The position numbers were made by a program, and so were the translations under genes. From positions 186,031,505 to 186,095,504 of the forward strand of contig JAKSZU010000003.1 in NCBI GenBank assembly GCA_026018925.1: a stretch of DNA of 64,000 nucleotides. The letters run 5' to 3'. Source of the DNA: Tupaia tana. Its lineage: Eukaryota > Chordata > Mammalia > Scandentia > Tupaiidae. Numbering within the stretch: position 1 is the stretch's first letter; every line of letters starts with the position of its first letter. Under the pieces are notes generated by a model that made no database searches, was not told the DNA's origin, and saw only the letters and a list, made by a program, of their open reading frames with translations. Shown here one piece after another: positions 49,970 to 62,060 of this stretch.

Positions 49970-50118
49970 TTAAAAAAAAGAATTTATTTTATTTCATTAT
50001 TATTATTATCATTTAAAATTTGACCAGGGTGAGGTGGAGTGAGAAAGCAAGCTGCTAGGTTTGGTATTTGAACCATAGTTGACCATGTGGGAGTCCAGTA
50101 CCTTAACTACCATGTCCC
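49970..50118 (-). mobile_element. Type S SINE
   Basis: Minus short-type copy (TTTAAAATTTGACCAGGGTG ... TTAACTACCATGTCCC), also inside the antisense L1. Confidence 0.82.
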
Positions 50119-50750
50119 TTATGACCATTTTCTTACAGACTATCTTTTTCTTCATGATTTATAATGTTTGGATACTATCCTTATATGTAATGCAAATATC
50201 TTTCCCTAGCTTGTCTTTTCTTTCATTTTATTGGCTGCCTTTTAATGAAAATTTTCTTAACTTTCATATGGTGAAATTCATTAACCCTTTTCTTTACAGT
50301 CTTTAGTTTGTTTTATAGTTTTGCATTTCACATTTATGTCTCAATTCACCAAAAATATATATATGCATATTTTATCCACAATTTCATATTTTACATATGG
50401 ATACACAATTCTTCCAGGATCATTTATTAAAAATTTCATCCTTTCTGTTGAGAGAACCAATCTGCTATTGAATCATTAGTGTCCCTGCACATTTTCACTG
50501 GTATGCCAAGAATGCAATACCTTTATCCAGGCAGCTTTTCAGTTTTATATTTGACAAAGGGAATGACCTAACATCTCTTCCCAAATAAAGAACAGTCTCC
50601 AACAACATTTCTTTTGTCTGTGAGTTACTTAAAATAATTTTTCTTAATTTTTATGTGATTTCTGTTGAGTTTTTGTAACTGATTTCTTAATTAAATTGGT
50701 GTTGTAATGGTTTATAGGATTTCAATCCTTTGAAATTTGTTGAAACTTTC

Positions 50751-50932
50751 AGCCAGTAGGTAGCATGGTGGTTGGGGTGCTGGACTTCTACATGGACAAC
50801 CAAGGCTTGAGTGCCAGACCTGGCAGCTTCCTTTATCACTTTCTCTCTCTCACTCTGTCCGTCTCTGGTCAAATTAAAAATGGGTAAATGAATAAATAAA
50901 GTTAAATAAAATAATTCTTTTTAAAAAAGAAT
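50751..50932 (+). mobile_element. Type S SINE
   Basis: Plus short-type copy (CAGCCAGTAGGTAGCATGGT ... GGTCAAATTAAAAATGGG) flanked by TTTGTTGAAACTT on both sides. Confidence 0.88.
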
Positions 50933-50939
50933 AAATTTG

Positions 50940-51670
50940 TTGAAACTTGTTTGATAGTTCAGTAGGTAGATGATTTTCATAATGATCTAACTGATGTTTC
51001 TATGCTGTCTACATAAAGCATGTATCTATTGAATCAAGCTTATTACACTATTTAAATTTTCTATATTCCCACTGATATATATGTATATACTGGAGAGTAG
51101 GTGTGCTTTCTTTATCAGATACTTAGAGAGATGTACTACAATCCCCCATTATACGGGTCAAATTTGTTTATTTGTTTTCCTTATAAAACTATTAATTTTC
51201 ACTTTACTTATTTTGTGACCATGGTTATGTGTTTCACACAAATTTTTCTTCTAATGTCAGTAGTGGAACGATCCACCCTTTTTACTGGCAAAAGGTGAAC
51301 AGAAAGCTACCATATTTCTCTAGGACATTTATAGTGAGTTATCTTCATTTTGAGAAGAAACTTGAATGAAAATAAATGTCCGCAGTTGCATACAAATTTA
51401 AAATGTCTATGCATTCCTAGCAAAATGAAACATTTTCCATTATATATCAATTCTTTTTATCTGTAGTAATTCCATTTGCCTTAATGATCTATTTCAAATG
51501 ATACACTTTCTTCCTATTAATATCTGCCTAATATATCTTCTTTCCTTATTTTATTTTCAGTATTTTTTCTTTCTTTCCTTATTTCCTTTTTATCCCTATC
51601 CTGAACCCCAGATAGTTAAACATTTTTATAAAAATAAGGCATGCATATATTTGAATTTACTTCTCCTATC
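50940..51670 (-). repeat. Probable ancient L1 (antisense), very diverged
   Basis: Plus strand has AT-rich text in the style of reversed L1 ORF2 (TCATAATGATCTAACTGATG, GAGATGTACTACAATCCCCC). Assignment is tentative; continuation at 51840-52040 and 52230-53280 is possible. Confidence 0.4.
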
Positions 51671-51689
51671 TTATTTTTGTTCATTTCTT

Positions 51690-51816
51690 TTCTTGGGATC
51701 TTGGGCAAGAACGCACATGCACCCAGCGTGAGTTTAAGCCATCGGGTCCGGGACTCAAACCGGGGTCAACTACATGGGAGTCCAGGGACATAGCCATTAC
51801 GCCAACTGCTGGTCCC
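51690..51816 (-). mobile_element. Tailless 3'-truncated type L SINE
   Basis: Only the tRNA head and first part of the body (to about CCAAGATCCCAAGAA in sense) are present. The 3' half and A tail are absent, yet a perfect 17-bp duplication ATTTTTGTTCATTTCTT flanks it (51673-51689, 51818-51834). Confidence 0.9.
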
Positions 51817-52056
51817 AATTTTTGTTCATTTCTTGATATGTTATTTTTTTTTTCTTTTCTTGCCTTCTTTTTTCTTATTCCATTTTTTACCATCTACTAG
51901 TGTACAAAGTGCATATGCATTACTATCATTGAAGTTGTACCTTAAAATTTATGCTTACTTATCCCAAGTTCTTTTTTCTTCTCTTGAACAATAAAAACAT
52001 CTTTTGAATGTTTGCTCCAATTACCTCATCCTAGTTTATAAAATATTAGCTAGTAG

Positions 52057-52228
52057 GGACCAGCAGGTGGCATGGTGGTTAAGGTGCTGGACACTCCCAC
52101 ATGGCTGACCACGGTTCAAGTCCTGGACCTGGTGTCTTGCTTTCTCACTTCCCCTCTCCCTCTCTGTGTCTCCCTCTGTCAAATTAAAAAAAAAAAAAAA
52201 AATGAATGAATAAAATTAAAAAAAAAAA
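52057..52228 (+). mobile_element. Type S SINE
   Basis: Plus short-type copy (AGGGACCAGCAGGTGGCATG) flanked by ATTAGCTAGTA on both sides. Confidence 0.88.
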
Positions 52229-52619
52229 TTAGCTAGTATTTTAGTTCTAGTGTTTTTTTTAATCTCATGAGATGCTATTATTGCTTATACAGTCAATTTT
52301 TATTAATTTATGTATATACTTGCCAATCTCTTTGATCATTATCCCTTCTTGAATCTTAGACTCTCTGCCTATGATTATTTTCCTTTTATTTAAAAAACAG
52401 TATGCTGGTGAATTTTCAGATTTTGTTTGTTTGAGCATGTCTTTATGTTTTACCCTTGCTTTTGAAAGGTATTTCTGTTTGCTATAAAATTCTAGGTCAA
52501 TCGCCATTTTCACATTTGTTTAATGATCTACTTTCATTACTGTTAGTGAAATGTGATATTCCTTTAAAGGTAATGTCTTTTATCATAAAATTCTTTCATT
52601 ACCTTTTTAATAATTCCCC

Positions 52620-52868
52620 CCTTTTTAGAGATATTTTTGCTACAAGATGCATGCAACTCTAGAGAGAGAAAGAAAAAGTGACAATCACTGCCCCCCCTCC
52701 CCAGGGGGATTGGCCATGCCACAATCCCTTCTCTTCCATTCTCTCAAGATTTTGGCCATGCATGCACACGCACCTGGCATGAGTTTCAAGCCACTGGGTC
52801 AAGGACTCAAACTGCAGTCGTCCATGTAGTAGTCCAGCACCTTAATCACTATACCACGTACTGGTCCC
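52620..52868 (-). mobile_element. Type L SINE
   Basis: Minus copy (TTTTTAGAGATATTTTTGCT ... CTATACCACGTACTGGTCC). Confidence 0.85.
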
Positions 52869-54071
52869 AAATTTCCATTTTCTCATCTGTGTTATATTCC
52901 AGATTTCTTTAGTTAACTTTCATTATGCTAGTTTTTCTTCAATAAAGTCTACTTGCTTTAATATCTATCCACTGAATTTTCATTTCAAATACTATTTTCA
53001 TTTCTAGAATTTCTGATTCTTTTTCAGAGTATCTGACCTTTCTTCATTTTTAAACTCTTGCTGAACCTATTAAATAGTTATTTTATATTTTACTCCTTAT
53101 AATTCTAAAATGTGAACTACTACAGGTCTCTTTCCACTGATTCTTATATACTGTTGCCTTGGATAATTTATAATTTTTATTATAAACCACTCATTTTCAC
53201 TAGAATTGTATTAATGGGATTCTTTGATAATTATGTAGGCTTTGTCAAGATCTTGGGAGTAGGGCTAGTTTAAAATCCTACTCTGAGGCAGCCGACTGAA
53301 ATTAAGACTTCTCAGAAGGGTGCTACAATAGCTGTTTCATCATTTTCTTTATGATGTGACCTTCACTTCCTTAATTTTTTGTTTCCATGCACTTTGGTAT
53401 GTCATTACTTTATGAATCATGCTATGTGACAGGCCCTCTCTTCAAATCTCTGTAGTTTAAATAATCTAAAAGATTTAAAACATATTAAGAATTTTAAGTA
53501 TTTTGCTATATCAATGGCCAAAAAGAGGCCATAAATTCCTTTATTAATAGCTCTGCCTGATGCCAACATTCTCTCTCATACACACACACACACACACACA
53601 AATTTTATAAAAACTAAAGAAAATAACTATGCTACCTCTGAAACTTTAAAAAGCTGACTTTTCACTATTTATGCCATTCTCAGTAACAAAAAGAAAAGAC
53701 ACAACAACAAATATACCAGTATAATCAAAACAAGATGAGGATATAAATATCTACATACTGTTACTTTCATTTGTATCTAACCAATTCTGAATTTACTATT
53801 GTTTCAGAATTCTGATCAAGTTAAAATAGTCAAAATAATAATTTTCTGTCTTAAGATATTACTTATATCGTAAATTTCAGCATGTAATTACAGTATTTCT
53901 GAAATATGGGTTCATGAATTAAAAAAATATACTTAAGGACCAAAAAATAGGCTCTCAGTTCAGCAATTCTCATGAACATCAAGGTTTTTTAGTTTACACT
54001 AGTAAATTATATAGACGTATTAGTAAATAACTGCAATTAATTCTGTTCAATTAATGTTATGTTCTATACTT
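52869..54071. other. Intronic sequence with (CA)n; no recognised gene
   Basis: AT-rich, perhaps partly ancient L1. (CA)n at 53580-53600. Nothing else nameable. Confidence 0.45.
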
Positions 54072-54232
54072 TAAAAAAAAATTATTCCTTCATTTATTTT
54101 AATTTGACCAGAGAGAAACACACCGAGAGAGCAAAGGAAAGTGAAAAAGCAAGCTACCAGACCTGGGTCTTGAACCATGGTTGCCCATATGGGAGTGTCC
54201 AGTGTTTTAACCACCATATCACCTGCTACCCT
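54072..54232 (-). mobile_element. Type S SINE
   Basis: Minus short-type copy (TTTTAATTTGACCAGAGAGA ... CCACCATATCACCTGCTACC) flanked by TTCTATACTTT / TTCTACACTTT. Confidence 0.85.
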
Positions 54233-54916
54233 TGTTTCTACACTTTTAAAAAGTTCTTCTTAACTTATATTATTGAATCTCTTCATACTATATGCTACAT
54301 TTTCTATTTTAATTTTCTTTCTTACCTATATTACAGTTACCTGAGTGCTAAATCTGTTACTGTTTCCAGATAATTTTTCAATTGTTAAAAATTTAATTTA
54401 ATTCAGTATACTGTCTAAGAATTCTCATCAGGAAATAAAATATAGCACTGGAAAAAAATCAGATCAAAATAAAATACCACAGTTCATTCTTAATATCTAA
54501 AGTAAAACATTCCAATTTATTTTTCCCTTGTACCCTCAAGTTAGTCACTTGACTATTTCTTTTCTTGTTACTCAAAAAGAATAATGAAGAAAATCAGTTT
54601 TGCTGTTTCTAAATAAGCTTTTACTACACTAGAGTGAAAAAGAACCATGCCATCTGTTACATTCTACTAGAACTGGGAAGAAGTAGAAATCAACACTTGA
54701 GCAACCTGTACTGAGGCCTTAAGAATACCAGTCAGTTCTATGCTTAAAGGAAGGGATGATTAACCTCAATCTACAGGCTGACCTCGAGATAAAGTTGTTT
54801 CTCATTCTGACTCTATATTCTAGCCACCTACTTAAAATCAGTCTCATTAAATATTTAAAAATCTCAACACTTGAAGCATGTGATAACGGGATTTTGGGGG
54901 GTTATTCTTAAAGAGT

Positions 54917-55312
54917 TCTAGACTGTCCCACAATCTAGTGGTTAAAGAAGAGATTTACCAATGGCTGACTAAGACGTGAATCCTGGCTCTAGTGCCTTGA
55001 AAAACACACTGGATGCATGTGTAGGCCTGCCTAAAATCCTAACAGGATGGAGAAGTGTGACCATGACCCACTGCCGAAGAGCGTTCACCCTCTCCCTTTC
55101 TGTCTCCCTCCAGGAATGTGTCTTTTGGTAGTTAAAAAAAAATGAAGTAAAACAAACAACAACAAGGCCTGGTTGCACAGTGGTTAAGGCACTAGAATCC
55201 CACATAGTCAGTCAAGGTTCAAATCCTAGACCTGGAGGCTTGTTTTCTCACCTTCCCTTTCTCTATCACTCTGGTCAAATTAAAAATAAAAATAATAAAT
55301 AAAATAATTCTT
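54917..55312 (+). mobile_element. Two adjacent old tRNA SINEs
   Basis: 54917-55145 is a CTAGTGGTTAAAGAAG-type copy. 55166-55312 is a short-type copy (GGCCTGGTTGCACAGTGGTT ... GGTCAAATTAAAAATAAA). Confidence 0.75.
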
Positions 55313-55809
55313 TAAAAGAAAAGGCTACAATTTCTAATTCTTTTTAGGTGGCCTTAAGACATTTGGAAATTTTATTTTCATTGACGTGCTCTTTCAACAC
55401 CCATCAAAAACTTAATATTACCAGCAAATCAAGCACACTCATAAAAATGCATCCAGAGAGCAGTTACCACCTCAGATTCATGGGTTTTCCAATTAATTAA
55501 TTTAAAGTAACCAATATAAAATACCACTTGATTTAGAATAAGATAATCCTAGAAAGAAGAAAAAGGTAGTCATTCACTTCATTTAGATCCTAAACAATGT
55601 TTTTTGTTAAAAAAAAAAAAAAAAAAGTATATCTACTACAGAAATCCAAATGCTTGTAAATTTTACTGGAACTGCCTGGTAATTATCTCTTATTGCCACT
55701 AAGATTTTCTATACAAAAAGATCATGGAACAATGAAATTATAGAACAAGTTTATTTTGGTGCAAAAAAAATTCTGAAATCTATGCACCACTTATCTATGC
55801 ACCACTTTT

Positions 55810-56078
55810 TTTTTTTTCTTTTTTCAGAGAGGTTTTTTTGCTATAGGGCGCTTGTGCTCGCCAGACAGACAAAGAGAGACAGAGAGATAGAAAGCGAGAA
55901 ATCACCCCCCAGGGGGGATGGCCACGCCGCAATCCCTTCTCCTCCATTCTCCTCCCGGGATCTTGGGCACGCACGCACACGTGCCCGGCGTGAGTTTAAG
56001 CCACCGGGTCCGGGACTTGAACCGCGGTCGACTATGTGGGAGTCCAGCGACATAGCCATTACGCTAACTGCTGGTCCC
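55810..56078 (-). mobile_element. Type L SINE, near consensus
   Basis: Minus copy with duplication CTATGCACCACTTTT at 55795-55809 and 56079-56093. Intact B box in reverse complement (GGACTTGAACC). Confidence 0.94.
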
Positions 56079-56119
56079 CTATGCACCACTTTTTCACAAT
56101 ATACATTATCCATGAACTT

Positions 56120-56626
56120 AAAAAAAAAATTTTTTTTTAATTCACTAGTAGGTGCATGTGCTCACTGAAGAGAGACAGAGAGAGAGAGAGAGAGAAAATG
56201 AGAAAACACGACCCCCTTGGGGAACAGTCAGGCTACAATCCCCTCTCCTCTATTTTACTTTCCTTTTGGGATTTTTGACACAAAGGCACACATGCTTAGT
56301 GTTTTTTAAGCCACTGGATCAAGGACTCAAATTGTGCAGCCATAGGGGATCAAGCTGCCTTAATCATGCCACCAGTTGGCCCTCCTAGAGATTTTAGCTA
56401 CCGGGCACTTGGTTCCCTGGAGAGCCAGAGGCAGACAGAAAAACAGAAAGCAAGAAATCATCCCCCAAGGGAGATGGCCACGCTGCAAACCCTTCTCCTT
56501 CTCCTCCATTCTCCTCTCCCACACGCACCCTGCATAAATTTTAAGTCACCAGGTCCAGAACTCAGACCACAGACTACATGGGAGTTCAGCCTCGCAACCT
56601 CTGCGACATCTGGTGGTTCCTTCCCT
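56120..56626 (-). mobile_element. Two adjacent type L SINEs
   Basis: 56120-56385 and 56388-56626, both minus and diverged. The second has lost part of the body (heads at GCCACCAGTTGGCCC and CATCTGGTGGTTCC in reverse). Confidence 0.8.
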
Positions 56627-56941
56627 CCATAAACTTTTTGAAGGCCCATTGTGTAAGAAAAAATTTCCATTCAATGTCCCTCTCCCACCTTCAGTATTCT
56701 TAGGAATGAACCATATTAATTAATTATAATAAGGTGCCATTTCTCAAGACTAGTAGCCACAGCATTACATTTCCTAGATTTACTCAACAGTAAAATAAGT
56801 TTATTATAATAAGCTTGACCTAAAATATTTTAGCAGTTCACATATAATAAGTATTTCTGAATGTAAAGACTTCCTTGTTTTTAAAAGAAAAAGCAATTTT
56901 CTCCTTGTTAATTCATTGAGTTGATAACAAAAATAAAGTCT

Positions 56942-57112
56942 AGGGGCCAGCTGGTGAGATGGTAAGGTTAAAGCACTGGACTCTCATACAGCTGACAGCA
57001 GTTAAAGAGTCCCAGATCTGACAGCTTGCTTTCTCACTTCCCCTCTTTCTCTGTCTTTCTCTGGTCAAATTAAGATAATAATAAATTAAATTAAATAGTT
57101 ATTTTAAAAAAT
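56942..57112 (+). mobile_element. Type S SINE
   Basis: Plus short-type copy (GGGGCCAGCTGGTGAGATGG ... GGTCAAATTAAGATAATA). Confidence 0.85.
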
Positions 57113-58017
57113 TAAGTATAACACTGAGTACATGCTATTTCTGAGGCACTATGTAAAAAATATCTAACAAACACTAGAGCTTTAAAGACATTCTGTCATC
57201 TCAGAATATCTAAAAATCTTGGTAACCCTTAGGTAAGGGAAAAAAAAAAAGACATACAAAAGGAAAAAAACTTCTTTTTTAAAAAAGGGAAGAACTCACA
57301 ACTTTTCCTATTAGGCATGTTTTGATTAAGATTCTCCATTATAAATACTGTCCATCTATAAAATCCAATATTGAGATTAGAGGATAGATTCAAATCTCAA
57401 ATGTACCGCAAAAAGACGTATATTTGAGTATAATGCTATATGATGTCATGTATCCAGGACAACTGAAGCATTATGGTCTCTTAGGGATAAAACTGCCTCT
57501 TGGTCATAGATTTAGGTGACACAGCATGTGATCCATTGTCTCTAAACAAAAAATGTGTGCAGCTGCATTTTCTAGTCAAGAAGGAGGGGTGAAGAGGAGG
57601 CAGAATACAAAGGGGTCAAAGACTTGTCTCATAGAGAAACTGCTTCTCAAATGGGGGCTAAAAAAATAAAATAAAAATAAGTGGGGAGCGGAATCTTTCT
57701 CTAACCAACCTAACAAAGCAGAAACCACTAAAACTATTTTTGTTAATTGTTATGTGGCAACATTCCACTGAAGCTACTTTTCTCCTACCCTAATTTTAAT
57801 TTGCCCACATACACTTTGTAAACTGTAGATGCCACTTCTACCTAAATGATTTTGTGCCATTTGTACACAGTACATAGAGTTCTCAAATACACTGCAGCAT
57901 TTATGTTCATCAGTTTCTTGAGGAAGTTAAAATGAAGCAATAACTTTGTATGTTAGAAAATGAAACACTTTTATTTCCAACCAGTGAATACTAAACAAAC
58001 CTGACATTTTCTGTGCA
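57113..58017. other. Intronic sequence without recognised features
   Basis: No gene, RNA or nameable repeat is visible. Confidence 0.45.
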
Positions 58018-58033
58018 AAGAACAAGTACTATT

Positions 58034-58293
58034 TTTTTTTTTTTGGAGAGGTTTTCCCTATAGGACGCGTGCGCTCGCCAGACAGAGAGAGACATAGAGA
58101 CAGAAAGCGAGAAATCACCCCCCCGGGGGAATGACCACGCCGCAATCCCTTCTCCTCCATTCTCCTCTTGGGATCTTGGGCACGCACACACACGTGCCCG
58201 GCGTGAGTTTTAAGCCACCGGGTACAGGACGCGAACCGCGGTCAACTATGTGGGAGTCCAGCGACATAGCCATTACGCTAACTGCTGGTTCCC
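58034..58293 (-). mobile_element. Type L SINE
   Basis: Near-consensus minus copy flanked by AAGAACAAGTACTA / AAGAACAAGTACTT. Confidence 0.94.
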
Positions 58294-58299
58294 AAGAAC

Positions 58300-58866
58300 A
58301 AGTACTTTTTTTTACAGTGAATCCCTAGTACATAATCCTGCCTTTCACACAAATATTCATTTCAATAATCTGTACCAAGAAAAAGATTTAAAGTGAGTAA
58401 AAACTATTTTCTTGAATAAGTAAAATAGGTATTTCTAATAAATGGTTTTTAAAAGGTTGATGACCAAACAATCTGTGAACTCGTACTAGTATCAAGCATA
58501 GTACTTACTTACCCTACATTATCTGTTAAATACAATGATAGAAAAGAAGCACTACTAGTTCTCTAAGCAGATCTAGTTTGAAAACCTATTTTCTCAAACT
58601 TTGGGATTACAATCAAGGCTGTGATGGAACAACAATATCTTAACAGTGGAAAAAACCTAACAGCACAGAAATTAAAGAATAAAAATAACCCCTAATGGAG
58701 GAAAACAAACTTAGCATCTAGAATTAAATGCACAACCTACACTACAAATCATATAGTGACTGATAAAAAGTTATAGGTATTAAAAGGATATTCAGGATGG
58801 GAAAGTTTATTTTCAATGTTGTAAAGCTATGCCGTGATGGAATATAAAAAAAAAAATTTTTTTTTT
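58300..58866. other. Intronic sequence without recognised features
   Basis: AT-rich, nothing nameable. Confidence 0.45.
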
Positions 58867-58884
58867 AAATTTAAAGTAATATTG

Positions 58885-59142
58885 GGGACCAGCAGTTAGC
58901 ATAATGGCTATGTCGCTGGACTCCCATGTAGTCGGCCGCGGTTCGAGTCCCGGACCCGGTGGCTTAAACTCACGCCGGGCGCGTGTGCATGTGTGCCCAA
59001 GATCCCAAGAGGAGAATGGAGGAGAAGGGACTGCAGCGTGGCCATCCCCCTTGGGGGGTGATTTCTCGCTTTCTGTCTCTCTGTCTGGCGAGCGCACGCG
59101 CCCTATAGCAAAAACCTCTCCAAACAAAGAAAAGAAAAAAAA
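58885..59142 (+). mobile_element. Type L SINE, near consensus
   Basis: Plus copy with intact A box TAGCATAATGG and B box GGTTCGAGTCC. Perfect 18-bp duplication AAATTTAAAGTAATATTG at 58867-58884 and 59143-59160. Confidence 0.95.
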
Positions 59143-59390
59143 AAATTTAAAGTAATATTGAAAGGAACTAAGCTACAGAGACCTAAAAGTCAGTAAGTCT
59201 AATATCCTAAAGTGCAAAGGTAAATTTGGTGGGCATCTGAACATACTATTTATGTATAATATGATTTCAGTACCTTGACTATAAACCATGGCAGTCATGA
59301 AGTAAATCTCCTAAAGTCAATTAAATTGCTTCACTAAAAAAAAAGGTATCTTTTGAAAGTATATTCAAGATCATAAATAAATTTTAGTGG

Positions 59391-59621
59391 AGCCAGCTTA
59401 GTCTAGCGGTTAAGGGAGAAAGAATCCACATGGCTGACCAAGAGGTTCAAATCTTGGCCCCTTGAAAAATACACTGGGCACCTGTGTATGTGTTCCTAGA
59501 ATCCTGACAAGATGGACAATTGGAGAAGAGACTGTGGCATGATGACGCCCATTAGGGTATACTATAACTCTCACTCTCTGATTCTCTCTGTCTCTCTTTG
59601 ATGAGCATACGTGCCCTCTGA

Positions 59622-59652
<31 letters not shown>

Positions 59653-59675
59653 GAGAGAGAAAGAAAAAGAAATTA
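59391..59675 (+). mobile_element. Old tRNA SINE (CTTAGTCTAGCGG subfamily) with purine tail
   Basis: Head GTGGAGCCAGCTTAGTCTAG, body TGTTCCTAGAATCCTGACAA. Tail of A's then (AG)n (59622-59675). Confidence 0.75.
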
Positions 59676-59826
59676 TAAAAGGAAAAAAAATTGCTTAAAG
59701 TAACTGAAAAGCAAATTTAATAAAAACAATCATATCTTACTAATAGCCCCCTAATGTCAAATTTGGAAAGGAAGAGTAAAACTTAGGACTCTTTACTGAA
59801 TTACTTGATATACGATTTTATAAGTA

Positions 59827-60092
59827 ATTTTTTTAAGAGAGAGATTTTTGCTATAGGGCATGTGCCCTTGCCAGAGAGACAGAAAGTGAGAAATCACACA
59901 CACACACACACACACACCCCACCGGAGAGGATGGCTACACCACAATCCTTTCTCCCTCATTCTCCTTTCAGGATTTTGGGCACATATACACGTGCACCCA
60001 GCATGAATTTTAAGCTGCCAGGACTGGCACTCAAACTGCAGTCAACTACATGTGAGTTCAGCGATATAACCATTATGCCATCTGCTGGTCCT
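59827..60092 (-). mobile_element. Type L SINE with (CA)n
   Basis: Minus copy (AGAGATTTTTGCTATAGGGC ... TATGCCATCTGCTGGTCC). The C/G palindrome position became (CA)n (59896-59917). Confidence 0.88.
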
Positions 60093-60263
60093 TGATTTTA
60101 CATGTAATTTTAAAAACAAAAGTATGATTAATTTAATATAGAATCAAGTCCATTTTAAATAGGACTAAACTAACCTTATATGAACACTTACCTTAGAAAA
60201 AATATGTTAAAAATTTATTAAACAAATTATCTCCAGAGCATTTTAGAGAGTAACATTTAATAA

Positions 60264-60515
60264 GGGTCAATCTTACAGCCTAGTGGTTAAGGGAGCAGTA
60301 TCCCACAGAGCTGACCGTGGTTCAAATCCTGGCCCTGGTTTCTTGAAAAACACTCCAGACACTTAGGCTTATGTGCCCAAAATCTTGGGAGGATGAAGAA
60401 ATGGAGAAGGGACTGAGGCATGTCCATACCCATTGTGAGGGTACTCTCTCCCTCTCCCTGTCTCGCTCTAGTGAGGTCATACACCTTCTGACAATAAAAA
60501 AAAAAAAAAGAGGCT
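60264..60515 (+). mobile_element. Old tRNA SINE (CAGCCTAGTGG subfamily)
   Basis: Head GGGTCAATCTTACAGCCTAG, end CACCTTCTGACAATAAAAAA. Confidence 0.75.
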
Positions 60516-60611
60516 AACACCATAATAAACCTTCAAGTTTCTCAATACAGATGCTCTTCGACTTACAATGAAGTTACAGCCCAATAAACTTATGGTAAAT
60601 TGAAAATTTTT

Positions 60612-60874
60612 TTTTTCTTTTTTTGGAGAGGTTTTTGCTATAGGGCGCGTGCACTCGCCAGACAGACAGAGAGAGACAGAGAGATAGAAAGCAGGAAATC
60701 ACCCCCCAGGGGGGATGGCCACGCCGCAATCCCTTCTCCTCCATTCTCCTCTCGGGACCTTGGGCACACACGCACACGCGCCCGGCGTGAGTTTAAGCCG
60801 CCGGGTCCGGGACTCGAACCGCGGTCGACTACGTGGGAGTCCAGTGACATAGCCATTACGCTAACTGCTGGTCC
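60612..60874 (-). mobile_element. Type L SINE, near consensus
   Basis: Minus copy with CpG-rich, almost undiverged head and B box (GGACTCGAACC in reverse). Confidence 0.94.
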
Positions 60875-60884
60875 CGAAAATATA

Positions 60885-61232
60885 TTTTTAAAAATAATTA
60901 TTTTATTTAACTTTATTTATTTTAATTTGACAAGAGAACAGAGAGGAAGAGAGAGGGAAAGTGAGAAAGCAAGCTGCCAGGTGTGGGACTCAAACTGCGG
61001 TTGGTCATGTGGGAGTCTAGCATCCTTAACTACCACATCACCTGCCAGTCCCAACCAAAAATATGTATTTTTAAATTATTTTATCTAACTCCATTTATAG
61101 AAGGGACAGAGCAAGAGAGCAAGAGTGAGAGAGAAAGTGAGAGAGCAAGCCACCAGGTCCAGGACTCACACCATGGTCTACCATGTGGAAGTCCAACGCT
61201 CTTAACTACCACACCATCTGCCGGGCCCCCCT
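60885..61232 (-). mobile_element. Two type S SINEs in a row
   Basis: 60885-61053 and 61065-61232, both minus (TTTTAATTTGACAAGAGAAC ... CTACCACATCACCTGCCAGT; then TCCATTTATAGAAGGGACAG ... CCACACCATCTGCCGGGCC). The second begins with the same TAAATTATTTTATCTAACTC tail. Confidence 0.82.
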
Positions 61233-61267
61233 AACTGAAAATATGTTAAGTCACAAATACATTTAAG

Positions 61268-61790
61268 GGGCCAGTCAGCAGCATGGTGGTTAAGATTGCT
61301 GGATCCCATGTAGCTGGTTGCATAATTGCACAAGGTCTGGTTCCAGTCCCAGACCTGGCAGCCTGAAAAATATGCCAGGCATGTGTGCATGCCCCAAATC
61401 CCAAGAATGGAGAAGAGATTGTGTGGCATAGCCATTCCTTCTAGGAGGGTGCTTTCCCACCTTCCCTATCACTCTCTCTGTCTCTCTCTGATAAGCACAC
61501 TTGCCCTATAACAAAAAAAAAAAGTTTTGAGACCAGCAGATGGCATAATGGCTATGTCACTGAAGTCCCATGTAGTCGACCGTGGTTCGAGTCCCGGACC
61601 CAATGGCTTAAATGCACGCTGGGTGCGTGTGCATGCATGCCCAAGATCCCAAGAGGAGAATGAAGAAGGGATTGCGGCATGGCCATTCCCCCCCCGGGGG
61701 GGGGGGGGGGTGACTTCTCACTTTCTGTCTCTTTCTCTTTGTCTTTCTGGTGAGCACATACACCCTATACCAAAAACCTCTCTCAAGAAA
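61268..61790 (+). mobile_element. Two type L SINEs in a row
   Basis: 61268-61522 (GGGGCCAGTCAGCAGCATGG, diverged) and 61528-61790 (GAGACCAGCAGATGGCATAA, younger). The second has a C8/G15 palindrome (61687-61711). Confidence 0.87.
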
Positions 61791-62060
61791 AAAAAAAAGT
61801 TTTATATGCATTTAATATACCTAACCTACTGAACATAACTAAACTTAGCCTACCTTAAATGTGCTCAGAACATTTAAATTAGCCTAGAGTTGGACAAACC
61901 CATTTCTTAAAAGTCTATTTTATAATAAAGTGGTGAATAAATCATGTGATTTATTTAATACTATACTGTAAGTGAAAACAAGAATGTATAGGTACTCAAA
62001 GTCCATTCTACAGAATGTATATCATTCTGCACCACCTAAAGTCAAAATATAGATAAGCCA

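Larger units (their letters stand above)
49060..50600 (-). mobile_element. Ancient L1 3'/ORF2 fragments, antisense
   Basis: Between inserted SINEs the plus strand matches the complement of old L1: GTAAGTAGAATTATTATGGG continuing as GGTCACAGAGTATTCTTCTC after the SINE, then GCTTTCCAAAACCAGTTGAA, ACCAATTTACACCAACCAGA, and GGATCATTTATTAAAAATTT. An (A)n/(GA)n run is at 49739-49779. Confidence 0.65.
55719..56652. mobile_element. MITE split by three SINEs
   Basis: Pieces at 55719-55809 (AACAAGTTTATTTTGGTGCA, TCTGAAATCTATGCACCACT), 56079-56118 (ACAATATACATTATCCATGA) and 56627-56652 (CATAAACTTTTTGAAGGCCC) form one element related to 23911-24013. Confidence 0.6.
60545..62060. mobile_element. Tigger-like transposon opened by four SINEs
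   Basis: Left end ACAGATGCTCTTCGACTTAC, with ATGAAGTTACAGCCCAATAA. Later pieces AATATGTTAAGTCACAAATA and CCTAACCTACTGAACATAAC, with TAAATGTGCTCAGAACATTT, match one well-known eutherian Tigger-derived MITE. SINEs at 60612, 60885, 61065, 61268 and 61528 lie between the pieces (two of these are adjacent). An L1 entered near its right end at 62061. Confidence 0.7.
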
